50,321 nt of DNA from Bacteroidales bacterium (lineage in GTDB: Bacteria; Bacteroidota; Bacteroidia; Bacteroidales; WCHB1-69). The notes under the pieces were generated by a model. It was not told the DNA's origin and did not search any database. It worked only from the letters and a program-made list of their open reading frames with translations. The translations under genes and the position numbers were made by a program. Below, piece after piece: positions 23,656 through 32,423 of the stretch (position 1 is the stretch's first letter; each line of letters begins with the position of its first letter). The stretch spans positions 1 to 50,321 of the forward strand of contig JAFZWE010000011.1 of assembly GCA_017617445.1 (NCBI GenBank), written 5' to 3'.

Positions 23656-25404
23656 TTATTTTTGATCTTTGTTTTTAATATTGTCACCGCAATCATCCAC
23701 AATCATCTTGTACCATTTTTCAGGATAGGAAGGATGTTCCGGGTTGGCGCACTGAGGTTTGGTGGTGTCGGTTTTCAAAAAACGGCCGTTCTGTTCTTTT
23801 TTTACGTTACCGTCGTTATATTTAACAAGCAGGTATTCAAAAAGTTGATCCCATGCCTCACACACCTTTTTAGTGGCATCGTGGGAAAATTTTGTCAACT
23901 CACGTTGTGCTTGTGCAGGATTTTCGGCATAGAGTTTCACCATATTGTCTTCCATAGACTTGATTTGTGTGATGAAATTCCCTTCCAGCTGATCTTGCAA
24001 TTCGTTAACATGCTTGATCATATCGCAATAACGCGTGTAAACAAGTTGACTCACTTTGGTGAACCGCCAATAGGCGGCGTCACGAGAGTAATCCACCATG
24101 GAGCCGTTGCCTTCCATCAGTTCGTGGGGAGCGCGGAGGATTCCGCAGAACATGGGGATGTAGCAGGTGGAGGCGGCGTCATCCACGCCGAACCAGAGAA
24201 TACCGCCGAATCCGTCGGGGAGGTTGGGGCGGCACTGGGCGACGAAGGAAAATCCGGTTTGCTGTGTAGCGGTAGCGCGTTCATGGATATAGTCGTTTCC
24301 GTTGTAGCTCCAGGTCATCGGGCGCCAGCGGTAGGGGCAGCCGAAAGGACCGGCACCCAGATCCTGGGTCATATCCATGGAGGAGCCCTCGTAATGGTCG
24401 CGCATCAGCTTCATCACATCCTGCACTTCCAATTTTTTGGCCGGCTTGATCCAAAGAGGGAATCTGTTTTTGAGATTGTCGCCGCGGGCATAATCCTCGT
24501 ATTGTGCCATCAGACCGGGGTTGCAGCGGTAAAAAGCCATCCACACACGGGCATCGCAAAAACGGGCGGATTCAAAATTGATAGGAGCATAGGCGTCGCA
24601 GAAACTAAACTCAGCATCAGGGGCATCCGCGGGGTAGTATCCTTTCAGTTTTGCAAAAGAGATCACATCGGCGGAATAAACGGTTTCCACATTGGGCAGG
24701 AAAATCTTGTCAATTTCCTTGGAAGTGATGGAGGTTTTGCCGTCGCGGAGCGGGAAGGTGGTGATGCGTGCCTGATTCGCATGTCCGCAAATATATCCAT
24801 CGGGAATGCGGCGGGCGACCCACACGGCACCTTTAGACCATCCCTTGACAGTTTTTCCCTTTGCATCTTTCATTTCAGCGCCTTTTCCGATAAGCTCAAA
24901 AATCCATGCTTCGTTGGGGTCAACAATGGAAAAGGACTCGCCTTCACTGCAATATCCGTAGGTGTCCAGCAGTTCACAAATCACCTTGATAGCTTCGCGA
25001 GCATTTTTGGCTCTCTGCAAAGTGATGTAAATCAACGAACCGTAATCAATCAAGCCGGGAGTTTCCCACAATTCCTCACGTCCGCCATAAGTGGTCTCTC
25101 CGATGGCCAGCTGGTGTTCGTTCATGTTTCCCACCACCGCATAGGTATGAGCTACTTCGGGAATTTGTCCCAAACGTTTGCCAGTATCCCATTCAATGAT
25201 ATCACGGAAAGAGCCCGGGGCATGGTCGGCAGCGGCGTAATAATAGAGTTCGCCATAGAGGTTATGAGAGTCTGCGGCGTAAGTCACCATGCAAGAACCG
25301 GTGGTGGTTGCTCCTTTTGTGATGATGAAATTGGTGCAGGCCCAAGACATGTTGAACAACGCGGCACCGAAAATCAATGCAACAACAAGAAAAAATTTCT
25401 TCAT
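23656..25404 (-). CDS. C69-family dipeptidase (exported Ntn-hydrolase)
   Basis: 582 residues. Signal peptide MKKFFLVVALIFGAALFNMS ends just before Cys23 in WACTNFIITKGATT; in peptidase family C69 the mature N-terminal Cys is the nucleophile, and that residue is here. Further family landmarks are YAVVGNMNEHQLAIGETTYG, ESFSIVDPNEAWIFELIGKG and ICGHANQARITTFPL. It probably cleaves dipeptides in the periplasm or on the surface. The gene starts 10 bases after the UspA stop, so the two are one transcript ending at the hairpin at 23611-23640. Length is at the long end for the family. Confidence 0.92.
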   Translation of the reverse strand: MKKFFLVVALIFGAALFNMSWACTNFIITKGATTTGSCMVTYAADSHNLYGELYYYAAADHAPGSFRDIIEWDTGKRLGQIPEVAHTYAVVGNMNEHQLAIGETTYGGREELWETPGLIDYGSLIYITLQRAKNAREAIKVICELLDTYGYCSEGESFSIVDPNEAWIFELIGKGAEMKDAKGKTVKGWSKGAVWVARRIPDGYICGHANQARITTFPLRDGKTSITSKEIDKIFLPNVETVYSADVISFAKLKGYYPADAPDAEFSFCDAYAPINFESARFCDARVWMAFYRCNPGLMAQYEDYARGDNLKNRFPLWIKPAKKLEVQDVMKLMRDHYEGSSMDMTQDLGAGPFGCPYRWRPMTWSYNGNDYIHERATATQQTGFSFVAQCRPNLPDGFGGILWFGVDDAASTCYIPMFCGILRAPHELMEGNGSMVDYSRDAAYWRFTKVSQLVYTRYCDMIKHVNELQDQLEGNFITQIKSMEDNMVKLYAENPAQAQRELTKFSHDATKKVCEAWDQLFEYLLVKYNDGNVKKEQNGRFLKTDTTKPQCANPEHPSYPEKWYKMIVDDCGDNIKNKDQK

Positions 25405-25414
25405 AAAAAATATA

Positions 25415-26263
25415 TTAAATATCTACAGATGAATGATTTACATTAGGAATTACCATCAACGGCATGGGGGCAAGATTCATCATCTGGCGAGTATGACTGC
25501 CCAACCAGAAAGCAGAGATGTCATCTTCTTCCTCGCGCATCACCACAATCAGGTTCACATCCTCATTCTTGGCCCATTCAACGACGGCATCGGGGGTGTT
25601 GCCGTGGATGTCAATGGTGGAGGCTGCACAGCGGACAGCAGCGGCATCGCAAATATTCTTGGCATGGTTGACCTGCACATTGATGGCGTGTTTCACCTCC
25701 GCAGAGCCGGGTTCGCAGAGGCCCAGAATATGCACTTTGGCTGAGAAATAGCGGGCGCACTCGGTAGCCATCTTCATCTTCTGGAGTGTTTCAAAACTCA
25801 TGTCAATGGGGGTCAAGATCTTGGTAAGGTCACGGTTGGCCTTCACATGGCTGCCGATAATCAGAACGGGCACTTTGGTCAAGCCCACCACCTTCATGGT
25901 GTTGCTGCCGATGAACATCTCCTCAAAACCGGAAGCACCATGAGAGCCGACAACCAGAAGGGCATCTGGAATATTGGCCGCATATTGGGTCAGTTTCAAA
26001 TAGGCTTTGCCTTCCAAAATCACGCCCTGAATTTCGTTTTTAGGAGCTTCCATACGTGCATGAGCTACAAATTCATCCAGTTTAACGTGGGCTTTTTTCA
26101 TCATTTCATCCTCATCCTCCACATCCAATTTGGTAGCGGCAGTCGGGGTTTTCACCCATACAATATGAATTTTGGCATTGGATCTCAAGCCGATAGCAAC
26201 CGCGTGACGCAGTGCGTTTTCCGAATTTTGGGAGAAGTCAATCCCCACTACGATATTTTTCAT
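25415..26263 (-). CDS. Tandem universal stress protein (two UspA domains)
   Basis: 282 residues made of two UspA domains (about 1-145 and 150-275). The first starts KNIVVGIDFSQNSENAL and keeps the ATP-binding GSHGASGFEEMFIGSN (G-x2-G-x9-G-S/N); the second (DLTKILTPIDMSFET) has a degenerate loop EEEDDISAFWLGS lacking the first glycines, so probably only one site binds nucleotide. Cytoplasmic. First gene of an operon with the C69 dipeptidase. A -7 box lies about 60 bases upstream. The partner process is unknown. Confidence 0.92.
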   Translation of the reverse strand: MKNIVVGIDFSQNSENALRHAVAIGLRSNAKIHIVWVKTPTAATKLDVEDEDEMMKKAHVKLDEFVAHARMEAPKNEIQGVILEGKAYLKLTQYAANIPDALLVVGSHGASGFEEMFIGSNTMKVVGLTKVPVLIIGSHVKANRDLTKILTPIDMSFETLQKMKMATECARYFSAKVHILGLCEPGSAEVKHAINVQVNHAKNICDAAAVRCAASTIDIHGNTPDAVVEWAKNEDVNLIVVMREEEDDISAFWLGSHTRQMMNLAPMPLMVIPNVNHSSVDI

Positions 26264-26320
26264 AACTATATCTGATTTTAATGATACAATAAATCCAAAA
26301 CGTTTTTCAATTCAAGGCTG

Positions 26321-26328
26321 CAAATATA
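26321..26328 (-). promoter_or_regulatory. Putative -7 box for the UspA-C69 operon
   Basis: TATATTTG followed by CAG on the minus strand matches TAnnTTTG and lies 58 bases before the ATG. No -33 TTTG seen. Confidence 0.35.
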
Positions 26329-26410
26329 CTAATTTATTAACTATCGGGAACGTTGTTTAATAAAATTCTTTGCGAATAACATGTGACGGTTCTACTTCAA
26401 GGGATTGCTG

Positions 26411-26451
26411 CAAAATTCAAAACATCGCAGGATTCTCTCCCGCGATGTTTT
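26411..26451 (-). terminator. Terminator after the frameshifted T9SS cargo gene
   Basis: AAAACATCGC (26419-26428) pairs with GCGATGTTTT (26442-26451), extended inside the loop by GGA/TCC. On the minus strand the stem ends in TTTT and is followed by GAATTTTG. It lies 28 bases past the stop. Confidence 0.65.
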
Positions 26452-26478
26452 AAAACAGTATCGCACAACTGCCAAGGA

Positions 26479-27970
26479 TTATTCCTTCACGACCTTGACG
26501 GTGGTGATGGCGTTGCTCCCTGCGATGCGTATCATATAGATACCTGAAGCGAAACTGCTGAAATCAAGGTCGGTGTATTTGGAGGCGACCTTCGCCGTCA
26601 TCATCAGTTTGCCAAACATGTCAAGCACGGTAAGTTCAGCATTGATTGCATTGCTCTCAACAGTGATATTGCCGGTGGTCGGATTCGGATACACTAATGC
26701 GGAAGGGGCATCTGTCTCTTCTATTCCAATTGCTGCGGGAGTGCCCACGGCAACATCATCCACATACACCCCTTCAGCATCATGGCCCTTGGCCTTGAAT
26801 GCAATTTGGTAGGTGGGCGACGGATTGGGAAGGGCCAGCGAGACGGTTTCGTATCCACCCTCTGTGGGGAAAGGATAGTTGGCCAACATCACCCACTCCT
26901 CTGTAGCGGCGGTACGATACTGGACAGCAAGTTCATCCACGCTGCTCATACCTTGCAACTGCTTGTGTTTGAACACAAGCGTGGGATTTGTGACGGAGGT
27001 GATGTCCAAGGGAGCGGAGACCAGTCGTGCCTCACCACCCAGCCAGATGAAAAATGCTGTGTTGTTGGGATTCAAATAACCGGGGTCCACTACCCAATTG
27101 TCAATGCCTGAAATGATTTCGGAAGTCCAGCACACAAAATCTTCGGAAGATTCAAAATCATCGGTATAGGGATTCTCATCGGTCACTGTGATCACATCAC
27201 ATGCCGTAGTGAAGGAAATCGGGGAAGACCACTCCGACTCATTGTCCGTCGCGCACAGTGCCTTAACCCTGACAGTATAATTGCTTTGTGGCGAAAGGCT
27301 TGTAATCCTGTAGGGGTTGGCATTCACCGTATGATTCACCCCATCCACTTCCAGAATCCATGAACTCTCTCCATTATAAGAGGTCCAGCCTATCAGCACA
27401 TCAGTCGGATGATTCTCCAGAATTTCCAGATCTGTGGGGCGGATGCAGTTTTGAGCGGAGGCCACCCGGATATTATCCAGAAAGATGTAATATCCTCCCA
27501 GCCCTCGTGCCAGAAATGAGATCTGGTAAGTGGAACTGAGGTTGGGCAAAGGCAAAACCGCTTCAAAAGTGTTCGTCCAATCGGAGGTGCTGTACATGGC
27601 CAGCACATGCCACTCGTCCTGCTCCGAACTGCGATAACACGCTTCCAATTCATCATAGTTTGCTAATGCCATCATAGCATATTCAAACGAAAGCACCGCA
27701 CCACCCAGCGCAGACATGTCCAGCACAGGGGAGATCAGCCGGGCTTCCGCACCGATTGCATTTTCCGGATAGGAGAAAGAGGCCACTGTCGTGGAGGCCG
27801 TCATCACAGTCCACTGACCAGCAATCCATTCCGTTGTTTTCAAAACCCTCCACAAAGGGCTGCTCATCTGTGACCGCCACGTCACACTGGGCGAAGGAGA
27901 ATGCAAAGGGGAAAACCACCAGTACAGCCAACGCAAACACACGTTGCAAAAAGGGGAAATCTTTTTTCAT
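26479..27970 (-). pseudogene. T9SS cargo with two choice-of-anchor J-type domains, frameshifted near its 5' end
   Basis: The signal peptide MKKDFPFLQRVFALAVLVVF and the start of the first domain (CDVAVTDEQPFVEGFENNG, then MDCW) are in the frame beginning at ATG 27970. The rest, from about QWTVMTASTTVASFSYPENA to the stop at 26479, is in another frame. The switch is at about 27810-27830. The downstream part has a jelly-roll domain (RLISPVLDMSALG ... YYIFLDNIRVA), a fibronectin III domain, a second similar domain beginning CDVITVTDENPYTDDFE (matching the start of the first), and a type A sorting domain (VYPNPTTGNITVESN ... ITTVKVVKE). Without a shift the main frame has no signal peptide. It could be a true pseudogene, programmed frameshift or assembly error. 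Confidence 0.7.
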
Positions 27971-28008
27971 AACTATTGTCTTTGGTTATACATTTCTTTA
28001 ATGAACGG

Positions 28009-28016
28009 CAAAAATA
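28009..28016 (-). promoter_or_regulatory. Putative -7 box for the frameshifted T9SS cargo gene
   Basis: TATTTTTG on the minus strand matches TAnnTTTG, 39 bases before the ATG at 27970, which supports 27970 as the original start. Confidence 0.3.
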
Positions 28017-28118
28017 AAAATTTTTCCGATTCCTCTCCCATCTAATCATCAGCAACTCGCACAGTCCCAAAAATTGCTTTCAACTTTTTTACGCATACAT
28101 ATCGCGATGTTGCCCTAC

Positions 28119-28158
28119 AAAAAAACGGTGCATCACTTTTTGCAAACCTTATGCACCG
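28119..28158 (-). terminator. Terminator overlapping the stop codon of the Omp28-like gene
   Basis: CGGTGCAT (28126-28133) pairs with ATGCACCG (28151-28158); on the minus strand TTTTTTT follows. The 17-base loop contains the last codons and the TGA stop, so the upstream arm is coding sequence. Confidence 0.72.
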
Positions 28159-29833
28159 CCATATTTTCCCTTGTGAAAACCAACAGAAAATACATACCTG
28201 ACGAATACTCGTCCATAGGAATTTCATTGACCGCACCGTTTGCCGAGAACAGTCTTTTTCCCCTCCCATCAAACAATTCAACTTTCTGAATATCAGTCTC
28301 TGAAAATATATGAAGGGATTCCTTTACCGGATTAGGAAAGACCTTCGTCTGTAATGGCTCTGTCTGTTCTTCCACCCCATCGCTCTCCAAAGAGACCATG
28401 CCCACAAAACGAGCGGTAAAACTTGCTCCCGGGGCATTGAGAACAATCTGGTTGTTGGCATCCATAAGCCGTACATACCCGCTGGAGATTCCGTTTCCGG
28501 CAGCATCCTCCACCACCAAGCGATAACAATCTTCCACGGACAATTCTATTGGAATTTCATTGACCGTATTCGCCGCCAAGTCGTTACCTTGCACAACCAC
28601 TTGATTATCCGATGTCATAAGCATATAAGATGTTTCTGAAGCATGCTGGTCGGTTTTGATTTTGAGCGTCATGGTCCGGGTGCCGGCAGCCACCGACTTG
28701 CTGACGGCAAGTTCAAACGGTTCGCCCGTATAGGCGGTTCCATTGACCTCGTCGATATGTGCCGTAAAGGTTTCGCTGGTATTGGGCATGATGGGGAAAT
28801 TCGGGAGATGGATGGTTACTGTTTCCAAAGGAGGGAGGAGTCCTGTCCATTGATAGGTGTTGGACGCTTGTCCCGACAGGGAATAAACGAAAGAGAGGGA
28901 GGTGAGAGTATCAGCGCCTTGGTTGTCCACCACCACCTCCACGGAAGTTTCGTCGGAACAGTCTTCCGCTTCGGTCTGGCACAGTTGAAAGATGCGGGGA
29001 TGAAGGCCGGGGCGGTTCAAGTGGGTGAGTTCCACCTCGCAGCCGGTGAAAATCTCCTGACGCCCTTGAGAGACGAAGGCAACAAAGGCCAGATCCTCCA
29101 GCTTGGCGGGGATGGGGTTGGGGAATCCCAATTCTTCAGGCAAGATGTATTGATAGTTTCTTTCAATGAAGGAACCCGCCGTTGTCGGAAAAATCTCCTC
29201 GCCCCATTGGTCTTCAATTAGATGGCGCAGCACGTGTCCGTGGCGGTACTGTTCCCCCACGATTTGAGAAGGATTGGCGATGGCACCCGTCTGGGGCCCG
29301 ATGATATTGTTCTGCAATACGGCCACATTCAACCTGTGGGCAGGGCAGGTGTCGCTGGCAGTGTAGTACAATTGTACAGTGATTTGCAGTTCACGTGTAG
29401 CCCAATCCAAAGTACCTTGTGCAGCAATATTGACGGGGGAAACCTGCGACATGATGGAGTCGCAGCAACTTTCCCAGCGATCCCGGCTGACCGCAGTGAT
29501 GGAATCACCGAAAAGGTGACGATTGATCGTTCCTGTCGGAAATCCATAGTGTCCGATCTGATCCAGAAGGTCATTCCCAAAGGCAGTGGTGTACGTATTG
29601 GAAGCAAAACTCCCCACATGAATATTGATGGGGAAAATCCGATTGGGGTATTCTTCAACCAATTGATTTACGATCAAGTGGCCTTCAGGGCAATACACAC
29701 AATTTATTCCGGTGTATTCCTCCAGTATCACATTTTTATAACAGGTATCACAGGAAACAAAATGTTCATTTTGACCATATTGATTCAAACAAAAAAATAG
29801 AAGCCCGACAAGAAACAGTATTATTTTTTTCAT
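28133..29833 (-). CDS. Omp28-like, T9SS-sorted protein with thioredoxin-like CxxC motif
   Basis: 566 residues from the ATG at 29831-29833; signal peptide MKKIILFLVGLLFFCLNQYG. Next comes VILEEYTGINCVYCPEGH, the thioredoxin-fold opening with a C-V-Y-C pair that is typical of Omp28-family outer-membrane proteins, then FPINIHVGSFA and YGFPTGTINR with the cis-Pro region. A middle beta-rich region and a type A sorting domain (TKVFPNPVKESLHIFSE ... MYFLLVFTRENMAVHKVCKK) follow. It is exported and possibly acts on surface or secreted thiols, or is a structural lipoprotein-like antigen; Omp28 function is not established. A terminator overlaps its stop codon. Confidence 0.85.
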   Translation of the reverse strand: MKKIILFLVGLLFFCLNQYGQNEHFVSCDTCYKNVILEEYTGINCVYCPEGHLIVNQLVEEYPNRIFPINIHVGSFASNTYTTAFGNDLLDQIGHYGFPTGTINRHLFGDSITAVSRDRWESCCDSIMSQVSPVNIAAQGTLDWATRELQITVQLYYTASDTCPAHRLNVAVLQNNIIGPQTGAIANPSQIVGEQYRHGHVLRHLIEDQWGEEIFPTTAGSFIERNYQYILPEELGFPNPIPAKLEDLAFVAFVSQGRQEIFTGCEVELTHLNRPGLHPRIFQLCQTEAEDCSDETSVEVVVDNQGADTLTSLSFVYSLSGQASNTYQWTGLLPPLETVTIHLPNFPIMPNTSETFTAHIDEVNGTAYTGEPFELAVSKSVAAGTRTMTLKIKTDQHASETSYMLMTSDNQVVVQGNDLAANTVNEIPIELSVEDCYRLVVEDAAGNGISSGYVRLMDANNQIVLNAPGASFTARFVGMVSLESDGVEEQTEPLQTKVFPNPVKESLHIFSETDIQKVELFDGRGKRLFSANGAVNEIPMDEYSSGMYFLLVFTRENMAVHKVCKK

Positions 29834-29862
29834 ATAGGGAAAAGCTTTTCCGTTTTTGCCCA

Positions 29863-29870
29863 CAAAAATA
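29863..29870 (-). promoter_or_regulatory. Putative -7 box for the Omp28-like gene
   Basis: TATTTTTG on the minus strand matches TAnnTTTG, 29 bases upstream of the ATG 29833. Back to back with the pepT box about 34 bases away. Confidence 0.3.
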
Positions 29871-29903
29871 GAATTATTTATCAGAAAAACCAATATTTTT
29901 GTG

Positions 29904-29911
29904 TACATTTG
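29904..29911 (+). promoter_or_regulatory. Putative -7 box for pepT
   Basis: TACATTTG followed by CGGC is a close match to the Bacteroidota -7 element, 51 bases before the ATG at 29963. A TTTG immediately upstream is too close to be the -33 box. Confidence 0.4.
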
Positions 29912-29962
29912 CGGCTGTTTTTGAAAACCCGATGATATTTTTTCAATTAAAATTATAAGAAT

Positions 29963-31183
29963 ATGAAAAAGAAGATTTTAGAAAGATTTTGCAGTTATAT
30001 GGCCATCGCCACCACCTCGGATGAAAATTCTGAAACCTATCCGAGCACACCCGGACAGCTGGTCTTTGGGGATTTTTTGGTTGAGGAGTTGAAAAGAATC
30101 GGTCTGTCTGATGTCCAGAAAGACCAATACGGCTATGTGACAGCCACTCTGCCTGCCAACTGCGACAAAGTGCTCCCCACTGTGGGGTTCATCTCTCACT
30201 TTGACACAGCACCAGACATGCCTGGAGCGAAAGAGCCGCGTATCATTGAAAATTACGATGGTAAAGACATCATGCTGGATGCTGAAAGCCATACGGCGCT
30301 GACGCTGGTGGATTTTCCCGAACTGGCGGGTTACGCTGGACAGACCCTGCTGGTCACCGATGGGAAGACGCTGTTAGGGGCTGACGACAAGGCGGGCATC
30401 GCGGAAATTGTGACTGCAATGGAATATCTGCTGGCCCATCCTGAAATCAAGCATGGAAAAGTCCGTGTGGGTTTCACGCCCGACGAGGAGATTGGCAAGG
30501 GGGTGGTCCATTTTGATGTGGCCGGTTTCGGTTGCGATTTCGCCTACACCATGGATGGTGGTGCGATTGGAGAGTTGGAGTATGAAAACTTCAACGCTGC
30601 GGCGGCAACCATCAAAATCCAGGGCAGGAACATTCACCCTGGTTATGCCAAAGGCAAGATGGTGAACGCCCAGCTGATTGCAATGGAATTCAACTCCCTG
30701 CTGCCGGAATTTCAAAAGCCTCAATACACCCAGGATTACGAAGGTTTCTACCTTCTCGTTCACATGGATGGAAGTGTGGAAAACGCCACCCTCAACTACA
30801 TCATCCGCGACCACGACCGGGAAAAATTTGAGGCCAAGAAGAAGTTCATGACAAAGGTGACAGATTTTCTGAATGAAAAATATGGCCACCGTGTGGTTTG
30901 TGAAATCAAGGACCAGTATTACAACATGCGGGAGAAGGTGGAACCCGTCTTCCATATTGTCACCTTGGCTGAGGAAGCCATGAAGGAAGTGGGAGTGGAG
31001 CCGCATGTACAGCCCATCCGTGGTGGCACCGACGGCGCCAACCTCTCATTCAAAGGACTACCCTGTCCCAACATTTTCGCCGGCGGTCACAACTTCCACG
31101 GCAAATACGAATACGTGCCGCTGGAATCCATGATCAAAGCCATGGAAGTCGTCACCCGGATCATTGAAAAGATTGCCCGTTAG
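29963..31183 (+). CDS. pepT: Peptidase T (tripeptide aminopeptidase)
   Basis: 406 residues, full length for M20B. Zinc-site residues are visible: His79 in SHFDTAPD, Asp141 in LLGADDKAG, catalytic Glu175-Glu176 in TPDEEIGKG, Asp198 in YTMDGGAIGELE, and the C-terminal His in AGGHNFHGKYE. The dimerisation domain lies between (about 205-315). It removes the N-terminal residue from tripeptides in the cytoplasm. Together with the C69 dipeptidase it fits a peptide-using metabolism. Own promoter-like box upstream; dprA follows 154 bases later with its own box. Confidence 0.96.
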   Translation: MKKKILERFCSYMAIATTSDENSETYPSTPGQLVFGDFLVEELKRIGLSDVQKDQYGYVTATLPANCDKVLPTVGFISHFDTAPDMPGAKEPRIIENYDGKDIMLDAESHTALTLVDFPELAGYAGQTLLVTDGKTLLGADDKAGIAEIVTAMEYLLAHPEIKHGKVRVGFTPDEEIGKGVVHFDVAGFGCDFAYTMDGGAIGELEYENFNAAAATIKIQGRNIHPGYAKGKMVNAQLIAMEFNSLLPEFQKPQYTQDYEGFYLLVHMDGSVENATLNYIIRDHDREKFEAKKKFMTKVTDFLNEKYGHRVVCEIKDQYYNMREKVEPVFHIVTLAEEAMKEVGVEPHVQPIRGGTDGANLSFKGLPCPNIFAGGHNFHGKYEYVPLESMIKAMEVVTRIIEKIAR

Positions 31184-31242
31184 GCTTTCCTGTATTTTCA
31201 GAAAAATTTCCCTCCAGGCCGCAAGGATTTACAAAATATGTA

Positions 31243-31250
31243 TATCTTTG
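31243..31250 (+). promoter_or_regulatory. Putative -7 box for dprA
   Basis: TATCTTTG followed by CGGCC matches TAnnTTTG strongly; 87 bases before the ATG. No clear -33 TTTG. Confidence 0.38.
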
Positions 31251-31337
31251 CGGCCTTTTAACGACAATCTGCGTTTGCAGCCATTTATTTCCTTATGCAG
31301 CACTTTGTACGCTGTTTTATTTTTTAATTATCTAAAA

Positions 31338-32423
31338 ATGAACGAATTATTATACCGTTTATCTTTACAATTCCTGTCCGGAGTGGGACCGGGAAGTATT
31401 CGGAAACTGCTTCAACATTTCGGAAATGCCACTTCTGTTTTCACGGAAAAGCATCTAGCGGGCCCGGCGGGGAGAAAAATCAGTTTGCCGCAGCTCACCG
31501 ATGAGATCCGCCGGCGGGCGGAGCAGGAAGCGGCTTGGATGGAAAAAACGGGAAGCAGACTCTGTTTTTACACAGATGCGGATTTTCCCAAGCGATTGAA
31601 AAACTGTGCCGACAGTCCTTACATGTTTTACTATCGGGGGGAGAACGTGTTCAGCATGCAGAAAATGGTGGCCGTGGTGGGCACGCGGAACATCTCCCCA
31701 TACGGGAAAGACATCACCCGCAAGATTGTCTCCGAGTTGGCGGAACACGATGTATGCATTGTCAGTGGATTGGCGCGCGGGGTGGATGCGGTGGCGCATG
31801 AGCAAGCCGTGGAGAGCGGTTTGAAAACCGCAGCAGTGATGGGGTCCGGGTTGAGCATCATTTACCCTGACACCAACGAGCAGCTGGCGCACCGCATTGT
31901 GGCGGAGGGGGGAGCTCTTTTGTCGGAATTCCCTTTCAAAACCAAACCCGACCGACAGAATTTTCCACAGCGGAACCGCATCATTGCGGGCATGGCGGAT
32001 GCCACCCTTGTGATGGAAACGGCCAACAAAGGAGGCAGTGTGATTACCGCCCACATCGCCCATTCCTATAACCGCGACGTATTTGCAGTGCCCGGCAACA
32101 TTTTTTCCCCCACTTCAGAAGGATGCAACACGCTGATACGCACCAATGTGGCCGCACTTGTCACTTCCGGAAACGATATTGCCGAACTCATGGGATGGGA
32201 TTTGCAACCACAACCCGCAGTACAACGGAATCTTTTTGTAGAACTTTCTGAAAAAGAAAAGGCTGTCACGGAACTCATCACCGCTCACCCCCACATCGCC
32301 ATTGACGACCTGACGGTGTCTCTCCCACAGTTCAGTCCCTCGCAACTGGCGAGTCTTCTGCTCCAGTTAGAGCTGAAGGGCGTGATTCAATGTCTTCCGG
32401 GCAAAACCTTTCGGATGTATTAG
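31338..32423 (+). CDS. dprA: DNA-processing protein DprA
   Basis: 361 residues from the ATG at 31338 (the longer frame to 31164 starts inside pepT). N-terminal HhH/SAM-like domain (FLSGVGPGSIRKLLQHFG), Rossmann-like core with VVGTRNISPYGKDI, SGLARGVDAVAHEQA, VMGSGLSIIYP, FPQRNRIIAGMAD and ANKGGSVITAHIA, and a C-terminal winged-helix (about 300-361). DprA protects incoming single-stranded DNA and loads RecA during natural transformation. Its stop overlaps the stop of the convergent VOC gene by four bases. It lies 3 kb from a HhH-containing outer-membrane protein that could belong to DNA uptake. Confidence 0.96.
   Translation: MNELLYRLSLQFLSGVGPGSIRKLLQHFGNATSVFTEKHLAGPAGRKISLPQLTDEIRRRAEQEAAWMEKTGSRLCFYTDADFPKRLKNCADSPYMFYYRGENVFSMQKMVAVVGTRNISPYGKDITRKIVSELAEHDVCIVSGLARGVDAVAHEQAVESGLKTAAVMGSGLSIIYPDTNEQLAHRIVAEGGALLSEFPFKTKPDRQNFPQRNRIIAGMADATLVMETANKGGSVITAHIAHSYNRDVFAVPGNIFSPTSEGCNTLIRTNVAALVTSGNDIAELMGWDLQPQPAVQRNLFVELSEKEKAVTELITAHPHIAIDDLTVSLPQFSPSQLASLLLQLELKGVIQCLPGKTFRMY

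Noticed and set aside
23362-25446. A 694-codon plus-strand frame opposite folP and the C69 peptidase
   Set aside because: Both minus-strand genes are well-supported enzymes with their catalytic motifs; the frame crosses the strong terminator between them and has no domain.
26264-26478. A small RNA gene in the gap between uspA and the T9SS cargo gene
   Set aside because: The only structure is the terminator at 26411-26451; the rest is AT-rich with a -7 box for uspA and no further stable fold seen by eye.
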